A stretch of 64,000 nt of DNA from JBLMZI01 sp050258755 (GTDB taxonomy: Bacteria; Bacillota; Syntrophomonadia; Syntrophomonadales; DTU052). Shown one piece after another: positions 1 to 8,905 of the stretch; position 1 is the first letter of the stretch, and the number at the start of each line of letters is the position of its first letter. The translations under genes and the position numbers were made by a program. The notes below the pieces were generated by a model. The model was not told the DNA's origin. It did not search any database and worked only from the letters and a program-made list of their open reading frames with translations. The DNA lies in the NCBI GenBank assembly GCA_050258755.1, contig JBLMZI010000007.1:124001-188000 (forward strand). Direction: 5' to 3'.

Positions 1-228
1 CTGATCCCGGCTACATATGCCATGCTGGCCGGGGAATCACTCGGTCTGGGAAGCTGCATGATCGGCACAGTCGGCCCGATGCTGAAGTACAAAAGCAAGG
101 TCACGGAAAAATACGGCATTACCACCGGCAATCATCCCGGCGTCGCGATTATTTTCGGCTATCCGGAACTGAAATATCACAGCGCCATCCGCCGAACCTT
201 CGCGAGTGTCAAAATCCACAAGGCATAA
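1..228 (+). CDS. Nitroreductase family protein, C-terminal part
   Basis: The reading frame is open from the first base of the window, so the 5' end is missing; 75 residues are visible. The Gly-rich stretch LGLGSCMIG followed by a HPGVAIIFGYP segment matches the C-terminal FMN-binding part of flavin nitroreductases, and the ending with SAIRR is common in the clostridial form that carries an N-terminal 4Fe-4S ferredoxin domain. Such enzymes reduce nitro compounds or quinones with NAD(P)H or ferredoxin; the substrate here is unknown. A GC-rich hairpin follows the stop, so this is the last gene of its unit. Confidence 0.8.
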   Translation: MIPATYAMLAGESLGLGSCMIGTVGPMLKYKSKVTEKYGITTGNHPGVAIIFGYPELKYHSAIRRTFASVKIHKA

Positions 229-241
229 GCCCAATGGCAGC

Positions 242-280
242 AAGCCGCCCCAGGGGGTTCCCTCCGGGGCGGCTTCATTC
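242..280 (+). terminator. Intrinsic terminator-like hairpin after the nitroreductase
   Basis: A 10-bp perfect stem (242-251 pairs with 266-275) lies 14 bases after the nitroreductase stop. The T tract is short and interrupted, so termination may be incomplete. Confidence 0.55.
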
Positions 281-440
281 ACTTCACGAATCCTTTCGAT
301 GAGAAACATTTCCACCTGGGATGACGTCAAAGCTATAGAAAGCAGTTCTTTGTTTCGGAAAGCTGGACTCGAGTTCCCGCCGTTTGGACCTGAGAACCTG
401 TGTACGGTATAATAAGAACATCCCGTTTCGGAGGATAAAC

Positions 441-1271
441 GTGAACCTCGAATTATTTACCGCACTGGCTCAAAATCCGGTGCGATTGCTCGTCAATGCG
501 GCCGACATTCTGATTGTATCCTACGTGATCTACCGGCTGCTGCTGATCGTGCGCGGAACCCGGGCGGAACAACTGCTGCGGGGTCTGTTCTTTTTTCTTC
601 TCTTTTCCGTTTTTGCCCGCTGGGCCGACCTTAAGGCCGTCAACTGGCTGCTCGAAAAGTCCTGGACCGGTATCTTTATTGCAATCCCGGTAGTCTTCCA
701 GCCTGAGCTCCGTAAAGCACTGGAACAGCTTGGGCGTGGCGGTTTTTTCCCCGGTTACAACGACAAAAATCGTGCCGATGAAGCGGTGATCAACGACGTG
801 GTTCGTGCGGTGGCCGATTTGTCGGTGTCCAAAACCGGCGCATTGATCGTCTGGGAACGGGAAACCGGCCTGAAGGATTTTCAGGAAATCGGTGTGCCGC
901 TGGATGCCGTGGTAACCCAGGATCTTCTGCTGAACATCTTCACGCCGAAAAGCCCGCTGCATGATGGCGCGGTGATTATCAAGCAAGGCCGGATCGAAAA
1001 AGCCGGGGTTTGCCTTCCGTTATCCGACAGTCTGAATCTGGGCAAACACCTGGGAACGCGCCACCGTGCCGCGGCCGGCATTACCGAGGTGAGCGACGCC
1101 CTGGCGGTGGTGGTTTCAGAGGAAACCGGCAGCATCAGTATTGCCCGCAATGGCCGCCTGATCCGGAATCTGAGCGAGTATCACCTGAAGAGCCTCCTGC
1201 TGGAGGAAATGGCGCCGAAAATCAGCCGCAAACCAAAAGGAAAGCGGGGGGAAAACGATGCCGGACAATGA
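441..1271 (+). CDS. cdaA: Diadenylate cyclase CdaA
   Basis: Membrane-bound diadenylate cyclase (DAC/DisA_N family) that makes c-di-AMP from two ATP; 276 residues, the usual CdaA length. Three hydrophobic helices fill about residues 10-90. The catalytic DGA motif is at residues 175-177 (context SPLHDGAVI) and the RHR motif at 207-209 (GTRHRAAAG); both are intact. GTG at 441 is chosen because GGAGG sits 7-11 bases upstream and the protein then starts like other CdaA proteins; an upstream in-frame ATG at 384 would add residues without homology. It overlaps cdaR by 14 bases, and glmM lies two genes on, which is the conserved Bacillota arrangement in which CdaR and GlmM modulate CdaA. Confidence 0.95.
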   Translation: MNLELFTALAQNPVRLLVNAADILIVSYVIYRLLLIVRGTRAEQLLRGLFFFLLFSVFARWADLKAVNWLLEKSWTGIFIAIPVVFQPELRKALEQLGRGGFFPGYNDKNRADEAVINDVVRAVADLSVSKTGALIVWERETGLKDFQEIGVPLDAVVTQDLLLNIFTPKSPLHDGAVIIKQGRIEKAGVCLPLSDSLNLGKHLGTRHRAAAGITEVSDALAVVVSEETGSISIARNGRLIRNLSEYHLKSLLLEEMAPKISRKPKGKRGENDAGQ

Positions 1272-2199
1272 ATATCGCGGCCGCAGCACCCTGCGCCTGA
1301 AACTGCTGTCGGTGCTGATGGCTCTGATGCTGTGGGTCTTTATCAACGACGAAACGATTATCTTCAATAAACGGGCGGTGACCGGGGTCAAGATCAATTA
1401 CGAAAACCTGCAGTCCGGGTTAACCGTCACCAAAGCCCCAATGACTGTGAAAGTACGGATACTCGGACTTCCACGCAGCGCACGGGAGATTTACGCCTCG
1501 GTCGATCTGGCCGGAAAACCGGCTGGAACACATACCCTTCCGGTGGAGATCAGACCGATTCCGGGCACCAGTGTCTCCAGCGTTTCGCCCAGTCAAGTGT
1601 CCGTGCGGATCGCCGAAATTCAGGAGAGTGTGGCACAGGTTGCGTATAAGATCGACACCCCGCTGGCCGATGGCCTGGAATTGGCAGGTGTTTCGATGAA
1701 TCCGGCCGAGTGCGTGGTCCGCGGTGAGCGAAGCGAGGTATCCCAGGTGAAGGGATTGCAGGTAAACCTGAAATTGGATGGAGTTTCCCGCGCCACCGCG
1801 CTAAAAATTCCCGTGGTGCCGGTGGACGAAAATGGGCAGCCGGTCACCGGCAATTTGGAGATAATGCCGGAGAAAGTGTCCGTGTATGTTGTCCTGCAAA
1901 AAAGCGCACATTTCGTTCGGGTGAAGATTGAACCGGCGATGTCCGGCGCGCCCCAGTCCGGGTTTCAAATGCGCAAGGCCAGGGTAGAACCCGAAACAGT
2001 GACCCTGATCGGCAGTGAAAAAGAATTGGCTGGCATCAGTTCAGTCAACACCGAGAACATTGATATCTCAGATAAGAATGCCTCGTTTGAAACCGAGGTC
2101 CGGCCCAAAGTGCCGGCCGGAGTTTCCGTCTTCCCGGAACGGGTCCGGGTGCTGGTTGAAATCGGAAGTATCAGCGGACAGGGGGATACAACTCCATGA
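1258..2199 (+). CDS. cdaR: CdaA regulatory protein CdaR (YbbR domains)
   Basis: 313-residue protein with one N-terminal membrane helix (about residues 14-32) followed by an extracytoplasmic beta-rich region with several YbbR repeats (about 40-310), recognisable by repeated V-x-V/I patterns such as KVSVYVVLQ and RVRVLVEIG. CdaR proteins bind CdaA and modulate c-di-AMP synthesis at the membrane. The ATG lies inside the end of cdaA behind a G-rich ribosome binding site, and its stop overlaps the next start (ATGA at 2196), so the three genes are probably translationally coupled. Confidence 0.9.
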   Translation: MPDNEYRGRSTLRLKLLSVLMALMLWVFINDETIIFNKRAVTGVKINYENLQSGLTVTKAPMTVKVRILGLPRSAREIYASVDLAGKPAGTHTLPVEIRPIPGTSVSSVSPSQVSVRIAEIQESVAQVAYKIDTPLADGLELAGVSMNPAECVVRGERSEVSQVKGLQVNLKLDGVSRATALKIPVVPVDENGQPVTGNLEIMPEKVSVYVVLQKSAHFVRVKIEPAMSGAPQSGFQMRKARVEPETVTLIGSEKELAGISSVNTENIDISDKNASFETEVRPKVPAGVSVFPERVRVLVEIGSISGQGDTTP

Positions 2200-3842
2200 G
2201 ACTGAGGGTTCGAAACATCAGACTTCGGCTTGAACAGGATGAAAACCAGCTGTTGGGCCAGCTCGCGAAAGAAATCGGTGTGAACGCCGAGCACCTTGAG
2301 GATCTTGAAATCGTCCGGAAATCAATCGATGCCAGGCGGTCACAGGTGTTTTTTGTCTATACCGTCGATGTGGACGTAAAAGCGAAAGTGCCCAAAGAAA
2401 CCTTGAATTCGCCGACGATTACCCTGGTCCAGACGCGGACCCAGGCCCAATTGGAGCCCGGAGATCAGCGGCTGGAGTCTTCGCCGGTGATCGTGGGAGC
2501 CGGCCCGGCCGGGCTCTTTTGTGCCCTGACGCTGGCCCGGCACGGCTACAAACCGGTTTTGATCGAACGCGGCCGGGATCTGGACCGTCGGGTGCGGGAT
2601 GTCGAGGGTTTCTGGGCGACCGGGAAGCTCGACCCGGATTCCAACGTGCAGTACGGGGAAGGCGGAGCCGGCACATTTTCGGATGGCAAACTGACCACCC
2701 GAATCGGCGACGACCGGGTCGATCAGGTGCTGGAAACCTTGATTGGCTTTGGCGCGCCTCCGGAAATCGCGTACTTGAAAAAACCGCATGTCGGTACCGA
2801 CCGGCTGCGCGATATTGTCAAAGCCATGCGGCGGGAAATCCTGCATTTGGGCGGCGAGATTCTTTTTGAAACCCGGCTGACCGACATTGAACTGACCGAT
2901 GACAAGGTCACCGGCATCGTGGTAAATGATGGCGTGCCCATTAAAACATCGGCAGTGGTGCTGGCAATTGGCAACAGCGCGCGTGAGGTCTACCGGTTGC
3001 TGGCCCGGCGCGGGATTTCCATGATTCCGAAGGGATTTGCCGTCGGTGTTCGGATTGAACACCCGCAGGCATTAATCGATAAGATACAGTATGGCGAGGC
3101 GGCGGGGGACCCACGGCTTGGATCGGCCGACTACCATATGACGTATCAGGATACCGAGCTGGACCGGGCTTTGTATACCTTTTGCATGTGCCCTGGCGGA
3201 TTCGTGATCGCAGCAGCCTCGGAAGAAGGGCAGCTGGTCACCAACGGTATGAGCCTGTATGCCCGGGATTCCGGGGTGGCGAACAGCGCGCTGGTGGTGA
3301 CGGTTCCGGCGCAGGCCCTGGACGAAGAGGACCCGATGATGGCGATTGACTTCCAGGAAGAACTGGAACGGCGGGCGTTTGTGGCGGGTGGCAGCAATTA
3401 TAAAGCGCCGGCCCAGACGGTTGGGGACTTTCTGCACCGCAAGGCTTCCCGGAAGATTGAAAACGCAACCTATCGGCCTGGTGTTACGCCAGCGAATTTC
3501 TGGGAGATCCTGCCGATGGACATCTGCACCGTGATCGCCCGGGGACTGGCGAAATTCGATCAGAACATGCCGGGCTTCGCACAGGCGGATGCGGTGATGA
3601 CCGGGGTCGAGACCCGAACCTCGGCGCCGCTGCGGATCGAGCGCAACAGCGACTGCGTTTCGGTGAGCGCCCAGGGATTATTCCCGTGCGGGGAAGGCGC
3701 TGGTTATGCCGGTGGCATTGTCAGCGCCGCGGTGGACGGCATCCGGGTGGCGGAAAAAGTGATCAGCCAGTATGCCCGTCCGCTGCACAAAGCCGATTTT
3801 GATATGCAGGGAATGGTGAACGCGCGCCGCTTATCCGACTGA
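2196..3842 (+). CDS. FAD-dependent dehydrogenase (COG2509-type)
   Basis: 548-residue flavoprotein. Residues about 1-85 form a small N-terminal domain typical of this family; a Rossmann FAD-binding motif follows (VIVGAGPAGLFCALTLAR, near residue 98) with an acidic-arginine end of the second strand (LIERG). The YGEGGAGTFSDGKL segment and the C-terminal GEGAGYAGGI segment are hallmarks of the uncharacterised NAD(FAD)-utilising dehydrogenases found between ybbR and glmM in many Clostridia. The physiological substrate is not known. Start overlaps the cdaR stop by four bases. The steady position in this operon suggests a link with cell envelope or amino sugar metabolism, but that is inference. Confidence 0.85.
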   Translation: MRLRVRNIRLRLEQDENQLLGQLAKEIGVNAEHLEDLEIVRKSIDARRSQVFFVYTVDVDVKAKVPKETLNSPTITLVQTRTQAQLEPGDQRLESSPVIVGAGPAGLFCALTLARHGYKPVLIERGRDLDRRVRDVEGFWATGKLDPDSNVQYGEGGAGTFSDGKLTTRIGDDRVDQVLETLIGFGAPPEIAYLKKPHVGTDRLRDIVKAMRREILHLGGEILFETRLTDIELTDDKVTGIVVNDGVPIKTSAVVLAIGNSAREVYRLLARRGISMIPKGFAVGVRIEHPQALIDKIQYGEAAGDPRLGSADYHMTYQDTELDRALYTFCMCPGGFVIAAASEEGQLVTNGMSLYARDSGVANSALVVTVPAQALDEEDPMMAIDFQEELERRAFVAGGSNYKAPAQTVGDFLHRKASRKIENATYRPGVTPANFWEILPMDICTVIARGLAKFDQNMPGFAQADAVMTGVETRTSAPLRIERNSDCVSVSAQGLFPCGEGAGYAGGIVSAAVDGIRVAEKVISQYARPLHKADFDMQGMVNARRLSD

Positions 3843-3922
3843 TTGACATTCCTTTAGGTTATGCACAAAATAGGGTGAATCCAACTGGCAAGCAAGCCGG
3901 CGGCTTGGAATGGGAGGAACAC

Positions 3923-5263
3923 ATGGGTACATTGTTTGGCACTGACGGCGTTCGCGGCATCGCAAACGAGGAATTAACGGTAGATCTTGCCTATAAACTG
4001 GGCCGGGCGGGCAGCAGTGTACTGGCGCGCGAAGTCGCGCGGCCGCGGATTCTGGTTGGCAAGGATACCCGTGTTTCCGGTGATATGCTTGAAGCGGCCC
4101 TGGTATCGGGGATCTGTTCGGTGGGGGCGGATGCGCTCACGGTCGGGGAGATTCCGACCCCGGCGATAGCATTCTTGACCGGCCATTATCAGGCGACCTG
4201 CGGGATCGTGATCTCGGCCTCCCATAATCCCATGGAGTACAACGGCATCAAGTTTTTTGGCGGCGGCGGATATAAACTGCCGGACGCCATCGAAGATGAA
4301 ATCGAGGCCCTGGTTTTGAACGAATGCCTGGGTGTTCCATTTCCCACCGGCGGAGATATTGGCAAACTGTACGAAGTGCAGGGGGCTGAGGATCGTTATG
4401 TGGAATTCCTGGTGAAATCGTATCAGGGAGCCAGCCTGGCCGGGATGACGGTCGTGCTTGACTGTGCCAACGGTGCGGCTTACAGCGTAGCCCCCCGGGT
4501 CTGGCGCGAACTCGGCGCCAAGGTGATTTCGATTCACCACCAGCCGAACGGGATCAATATTAACGACCGCTGCGGCTCCACCCATCCGGATTCCTTGCGT
4601 AAAGCCGTAATCGAGTACAAGGCCGATCTGGGCCTGGCTTACGATGGCGATGCAGACCGGGTGCTGGCGGTTGACGAGCGCGGCAATTTGATTGACGGTG
4701 ACGAATTCCTGATGATCTGCGGACTGCACCTGAAGCGCGCCGGGCGGCTGAACCCATCCAAACTGGTGGCGACCGTGATGAGCAACATCGGCCTGACCGT
4801 GGCCTTGCGCCGGGAAAACGTCGAGGTATTGGAGTGCGGCGTCGGTGACCGGTATGTGCTGGAGCGCATGCAGGAAAGCGGAGCCCGGCTGGGCGGTGAG
4901 CAATCCGGACACATTATTTTTCTCGATTATGCCACTACCGGCGATGGCGTCTTGTCTTCCCTGAAATTGGCGGAGGTACTGAAAGAGACGGGCCTGCCGC
5001 TGTCCGAACTGGCCCGCGAGATGGAGAAATTCCCACAGATCCTGATCAACCTTGACATCAAGGAGAAGGATACTATTCTTAATAGTGGAGCTGTCCAGGA
5101 GGCCATTGAGAATGCCAAACGGCGGCTGGGGGAAACCGGGAAAGTCCTGGTCCGCCCCTCGGGAACCGAGCCCAAAGTCCGTATCATGGCCCAGGGTCCG
5201 GACGAATACGTGCTGAAAGAGGTGATCAATGACATCAAAGAAGCCATTTTGCGGTGCTGTTAA
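3923..5263 (+). CDS. glmM: Phosphoglucosamine mutase GlmM
   Basis: Converts glucosamine-6-phosphate to glucosamine-1-phosphate on the way to UDP-GlcNAc and peptidoglycan. 446 residues, normal length. The phosphoserine loop ISASHNPMEYNG places the catalytic serine at residue 100; the metal site DGDADR lies near residue 240 and the phosphate-binding loop RPSGTEPKVR near the C terminus. ATG at 3923 follows GGGAGGAA and gives the standard MGTLFGTDGVRG N terminus; an upstream in-frame ATG at 3875 is rejected. It lies 80 bases after the FAD dehydrogenase and upstream of the glmS ribozyme and glmS, so enzyme order matches the pathway in reverse. Confidence 0.96.
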   Translation: MGTLFGTDGVRGIANEELTVDLAYKLGRAGSSVLAREVARPRILVGKDTRVSGDMLEAALVSGICSVGADALTVGEIPTPAIAFLTGHYQATCGIVISASHNPMEYNGIKFFGGGGYKLPDAIEDEIEALVLNECLGVPFPTGGDIGKLYEVQGAEDRYVEFLVKSYQGASLAGMTVVLDCANGAAYSVAPRVWRELGAKVISIHHQPNGININDRCGSTHPDSLRKAVIEYKADLGLAYDGDADRVLAVDERGNLIDGDEFLMICGLHLKRAGRLNPSKLVATVMSNIGLTVALRRENVEVLECGVGDRYVLERMQESGARLGGEQSGHIIFLDYATTGDGVLSSLKLAEVLKETGLPLSELAREMEKFPQILINLDIKEKDTILNSGAVQEAIENAKRRLGETGKVLVRPSGTEPKVRIMAQGPDEYVLKEVINDIKEAILRCC

Positions 5264-5343
5264 CGCCGCGCCCGCGCCGAAAAGGCGCAAAAAGGGGAGT
5301 TCAGGGGAAAAGAAATCAAATTTGAAACCCAAAAGGCAGACAT

Positions 5344-5480
5344 AGCGCCAGGACCTCTTGTTGAAAGAGGTTGACGAGGAAGGGGCTTATCGAAAGACTC
5401 GGCGGATTGCCCCTCGGTGTGCCACCATCGAAAGCTTTGGCCACAAAACCCGGCAGAAATGCCGACACAAAGGGCCTTGG
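5344..5480 (+). ncRNA. glmS ribozyme (GlcN6P-activated self-cleaving leader)
   Basis: The leader between glmM and glmS carries the conserved glmS ribozyme core: AGCGCCAGGACC at 5344-5355, GGTTGACGAGGA at 5369-5380, TTATCGA and CTCGGCGGAT, then a closing P3/P4 region ending in ACAAAGGG near 5475. Cleavage is expected between A5344 and G5345. In Bacillota, glucosamine-6-phosphate acts as a coenzyme for cleavage, which leads to degradation of the glmS mRNA, so GlmS synthesis is repressed by its product. The exact 3' boundary is estimated from the core order. Confidence 0.93.
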
Positions 5481-5509
5481 CATGTGGCTTGGGGTTAGGA
5501 GGGCTTATT

Positions 5510-7327
5510 TTGTGTGGAATTATTGGTTATATCGGTAACGGGGACGCAATCCCCGTGATTATTGACGGGCTTCGGAAACTGGAATACCGGGGCTATGACT
5601 CGGCTGGCGTCGCCATCATCCCTGACGGCCAGATCTGGCTGGAAAAGAAGGTCGGGCGGCTGGCGCGGCTGGAGGAAAACCTGGAAGGTCATCCGAAAGC
5701 CAACATCGGCATCGGGCACACCCGCTGGGCGACCCATGGCGTGCCGAGCGATGAGAACTCGCACCCCCATATGGACTGCAAAGGCCAATTTGCGGTCATT
5801 CATAACGGCATCATCGAGAACTACGCCCGGCTGCGCCAGCAGCTGACGCATGACGGGCACATCTTTAAATCCCAGACCGACACCGAAGTGCTGGCTCATC
5901 TGGTCGAATCCTGCTACCAGGGCGACCTGGTCAAAGCGGTTCAGGAAACGGTCCGCTTTCTGGAAGGATCCTATGCCTTGGCTGTGGTCAGTGAATTCGA
6001 ACCGGACAAGATCGTGGCGGTTCGCAAGGACAGCCCGCTGATCGTTGGCATCGGGGAGAATGAATCCTTTCTTGCATCCGACATTCCGGCCATTCTGGGC
6101 CGTACTGACAAGGTCTATATCATGGAAGACGGCGAAATGGCGATTTTGGACCCGGAAGGCGTCAAGCTGTGTGACCTGGACGGAAATGAGATCAAGAAGG
6201 AAGTCTATGTGGTGACCTGGGATCCGGTAGCGGCGGAAAAAGCCGGCTACCCGCATTTCATGATCAAAGAGATTCACGAGCAGCCGAAGGCCTTGCGCGA
6301 TACCCTTCGTGGGCGTGTAGCCGACGGACTGATCGATCTGGAGGATACCGGGATTGAGGAGATTCTGGAAGGCGTCCAGAAGCTTTTTATCGTCGCCTGC
6401 GGCACCGCGTATCACGCCGGAATGGTCGGCAAATACGTGATCGAGCGGCTGGTCCGGATTCCGGTGGAAGTGGACATTGCCTCGGAATTCCGCTATCGCG
6501 ACGTGATCTGGCCGCCGAACTCGGCCATGATCGTGGTCAGCCAATCCGGCGAAACCGCCGATACCCTGGCCGCCATGCGCGAAGCAAAGAAGAACGGTAT
6601 CAAAGTCATTGCCGTGACCAATGTAGTGGGCAGTTCGGTCGCCCGGGAAGCCGATGCCGTGCTCTTCACCTGGGCCGGCCCGGAAATTGCCGTGGCCTCG
6701 ACCAAAGCGTATGTCACCCAGCTTTTAGGGATGTATCTGATCGCGCTGCACATGGCTGGCGCGCGCGGCACCCTGCCGGCCGGCGAAGTGGCCCGGCTTT
6801 CCGGGCAGTTAGCTGTTTTGCCGGATCTGGTTGCCGAAGTGCTGAAGCTCGACGAGCAGATCGAAATGCTCGCAGTGCGTTACAAGAACGAAAACGACGC
6901 CTTCTTCCTGGGCCGCGGCCTGGATTACGCGGTCGGCCTGGAAGGCGCCTTGAAACTGAAGGAAATCTCGTATATTCATGCGGAAGCCTATGCGGCCGGC
7001 GAATTGAAGCACGGCACCCTGGCCCTGATCGTGGATGGTGTGCCGGTTATTTCGCTGGTCACCCAGGACGGTCTGGTCGACAAGATGATCTCCAACATTA
7101 AAGAGGTCAAAGCCCGCGGCGGTATCGTTATCGGGATCACCAAGCCCGCGCTCAAGGAGCACGCGGACGAATACGACGAGGTCCTGTATATTCCAAACAC
7201 CGACCCGGTTTTCGCACCGATCCTGTCGGTGGTTCCGCTCCAGCTTTTCGCCTACTACATGGCCGTCGCCCGCGGCTGCGACGTCGACAAGCCAAGGAAC
7301 CTGGCCAAGTCGGTGACGGTGGAGTAG
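5510..7327 (+). CDS. glmS: Glutamine-fructose-6-phosphate aminotransferase GlmS
   Basis: Makes glucosamine-6-phosphate from fructose-6-phosphate and glutamine. 605 residues: an N-terminal class II glutamine amidotransferase domain (about 1-220, nucleophile Cys2 in CGIIGYIG, then THGVPSDENSHPH) and two SIS sugar-isomerase domains (about 290-430 and 460-595) ending with the family's LAKSVTVE. The start is TTG at 5510: AGGAGGG lies six bases upstream and Cys must follow the initiator Met; longer in-frame starts would run into the ribozyme. Expression is controlled by the ribozyme immediately upstream. Confidence 0.97.
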   Translation: MCGIIGYIGNGDAIPVIIDGLRKLEYRGYDSAGVAIIPDGQIWLEKKVGRLARLEENLEGHPKANIGIGHTRWATHGVPSDENSHPHMDCKGQFAVIHNGIIENYARLRQQLTHDGHIFKSQTDTEVLAHLVESCYQGDLVKAVQETVRFLEGSYALAVVSEFEPDKIVAVRKDSPLIVGIGENESFLASDIPAILGRTDKVYIMEDGEMAILDPEGVKLCDLDGNEIKKEVYVVTWDPVAAEKAGYPHFMIKEIHEQPKALRDTLRGRVADGLIDLEDTGIEEILEGVQKLFIVACGTAYHAGMVGKYVIERLVRIPVEVDIASEFRYRDVIWPPNSAMIVVSQSGETADTLAAMREAKKNGIKVIAVTNVVGSSVAREADAVLFTWAGPEIAVASTKAYVTQLLGMYLIALHMAGARGTLPAGEVARLSGQLAVLPDLVAEVLKLDEQIEMLAVRYKNENDAFFLGRGLDYAVGLEGALKLKEISYIHAEAYAAGELKHGTLALIVDGVPVISLVTQDGLVDKMISNIKEVKARGGIVIGITKPALKEHADEYDEVLYIPNTDPVFAPILSVVPLQLFAYYMAVARGCDVDKPRNLAKSVTVE

Positions 7328-7399
7328 CCAGGAGTGGAGGATTTAAACTGTTGTACAGTTTGAGTGCTATAGAAGACAATTAGCAGTGACTTGAACTGA

Positions 7400-7459
7400 A
7401 CCCCCTAAAGTGGCACGAGATAAAAACCGTGCATCATCACTTTAGGGGGTGTTGTTTTT
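7400..7459 (+). terminator. Intrinsic terminator of the cdaA-glmS unit
   Basis: A 13-bp stem (7400-7412 with 7438-7450), extended internally by GCAC/GTGC, is followed by GTTGTTTTTTT. It lies about 70 bases after the glmS stop. Confidence 0.9.
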
Positions 7460-7478
7460 TTGCCGAATAATCTTTCCC

Positions 7479-8501
7479 TTACGCACCCGTTCCGAACGAA
7501 CAGGCCGGGTACCGGCAATCCGGGCAATTCAGGCAGAGACCGCCCATGCCAAGTCGTGCGATCATGGTGCGGGTTACTGTCTCTCCGGTTAATACCGTAG
7601 GGAACACGAGGTCAAAGACCGTGGTCCGGTGATACATGACACAGCCTGGTAAACCCAGGATCGGGGTCTTCCCGAGATAGGCCACCATCAGCATGGAACC
7701 GGGCAGTACCGGCGCACCGTAGGTGACGATTTCAGCGCCGGTTTCTCTGATGGCGCGGGGCGTGACATCGTCCGGATCGACGGACATACCCCCGGTGGTG
7801 AGGACGATCTCAGCACCGTCCGCAATGAGATCCAGAATCGCCTGGCCGATTCGGCCGACATCATCCGGAACAATCAGCTGCCGGATGACCTGACAGCCAA
7901 ACTCCTCGGCTTTCCCCCCGATGACTGGCCCGAACCCGTCCTGGATGCGGCCGAAATACACTTCGTTTCCGACAATGACGATGCCGATTTTGGCGGGCTT
8001 AAACGGTTTTACTTCTACAATCGGGTTTCCCGCGCATACCTTCTCAACCTGGGCAATTTGCTGTTCTTCAATCACAAGCGGAACGACCCGGACACCGGCG
8101 ACAATATCGCCGGCTTTGACCGGACGCCGGTGGTTCCGGGTTGCCGCAACAATATCTTCAAGGAGATTCACTTCGAGCAGCCGGCCCTCATCAATGGCGC
8201 AGAGGCCGTCCGCTGCGGCGATCAGATTGACCTTGCCTTCTTTGGGAGAACTCGGGATCAGAAACGATCCGGCCAGCGCACGGGCGATTCGGATGGCGGC
8301 GTCGTTTTCGTGGACCATGCCGGGGGCCAGTTTCCAGACATAGAGGCGCTCTTTCCCCAATTTAAGCAGTTCCGGAATATCTTCCGGGGAAACGACATGG
8401 CCCTTTTCAAAGGCCGGGCCTTTGAATTCGCCAGGCACAATCCTGGTGATATCGTGGCACAATACGGTTCCGACAGCCTCTTCAACCCGGATGGTCTCCA
8501 T
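7479..8501 (-). CDS. Molybdopterin-binding (MoeA/MogA-like) protein
   Basis: 340-residue protein with a central MoCF_biosynth/molybdopterin-binding fold (about residues 170-310), recognised by IVIVGNEVYFG, then LTTGGMSVDPDDVTP and LPGCVMY. It lacks the full length of MoeA and ends in a cysteine-rich tail (LCLNCPDCRYPACSF) that is common in clostridial members and may hold a metal. The role is probably in molybdenum or tungsten cofactor handling, but a specific reaction cannot be assigned. ATG at 8501 is preferred: GAAGGGAG precedes it and METIRVEEAVG matches family N termini. Convergent with glmS; a promoter is visible upstream. Confidence 0.75.
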   Translation of the reverse strand: METIRVEEAVGTVLCHDITRIVPGEFKGPAFEKGHVVSPEDIPELLKLGKERLYVWKLAPGMVHENDAAIRIARALAGSFLIPSSPKEGKVNLIAAADGLCAIDEGRLLEVNLLEDIVAATRNHRRPVKAGDIVAGVRVVPLVIEEQQIAQVEKVCAGNPIVEVKPFKPAKIGIVIVGNEVYFGRIQDGFGPVIGGKAEEFGCQVIRQLIVPDDVGRIGQAILDLIADGAEIVLTTGGMSVDPDDVTPRAIRETGAEIVTYGAPVLPGSMLMVAYLGKTPILGLPGCVMYHRTTVFDLVFPTVLTGETVTRTMIARLGMGGLCLNCPDCRYPACSFGTGA

Positions 8502-8584
8502 CGTCCGCACTCCCTTCAATGATTCCAGGATGATTCTCGCCTCCGGTTTTTGCCGCAAGGATCGGCGTTCACTTTCTTAGTCAC

Positions 8585-8613
8585 ATTATAACAATTAACA
8601 CTTTAATAAGTAA
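8585..8613 (-). promoter_or_regulatory. Promoter with palindrome upstream of the molybdopterin-binding gene
   Basis: On the minus strand TTACTT (8608-8613) and TATAAT (8585-8590) are separated by 17 bases. The palindrome TAACATGTTA (8611-8620) overlaps the -35 edge and TTAACA-type motifs recur nearby, which suggests a regulator site. Confidence 0.55.
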
Positions 8614-8791
8614 CATGTTAACAAAATATTTTTATGGAGAGCCGAAATACGAACGGGGATGGGGAAAAATCTGCATCATCAGCTGCGGACCAGCGGCAAT
8701 GACCGGCTGAAAGCTTGATTTTCAGACGGAAACTGGACGCGCCGGAGACCATACAGTCAGTAAACGCCTGAACAGCGATTCTGTTCGTAAG

Positions 8792-8821
8792 AAGCCCGGG
8801 CTTATTGACCCGGGCTTTTTA
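8792..8821 (+). terminator. Terminator-like hairpin in the leader of the hydratase gene
   Basis: A 9-bp perfect stem (8792-8800 with 8809-8817) with a T run, lying 85 bases before the hydratase start on the plus strand. No plus-strand coding gene lies between glmS and this hairpin, so it ends either a short RNA or a regulated 5' leader. Positions 8640-8790 otherwise hold no reading frame I can support. Confidence 0.7.
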
Positions 8822-8905
8822 CACTGTTAACATGATGCTAAACTCCCGGACTTTTTTGTATTGTCCGGATGGATTGCATTGATTTCATATCGTGGAGGTG
8901 CCAAA

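Noticed and set aside
3974..5332. 452-codon open frame on the minus strand opposite glmM
   Set aside because: It lies opposite a clear, motif-complete glmM; long antisense frames are expected at this GC level, and it has no ribosome binding site or family signature.
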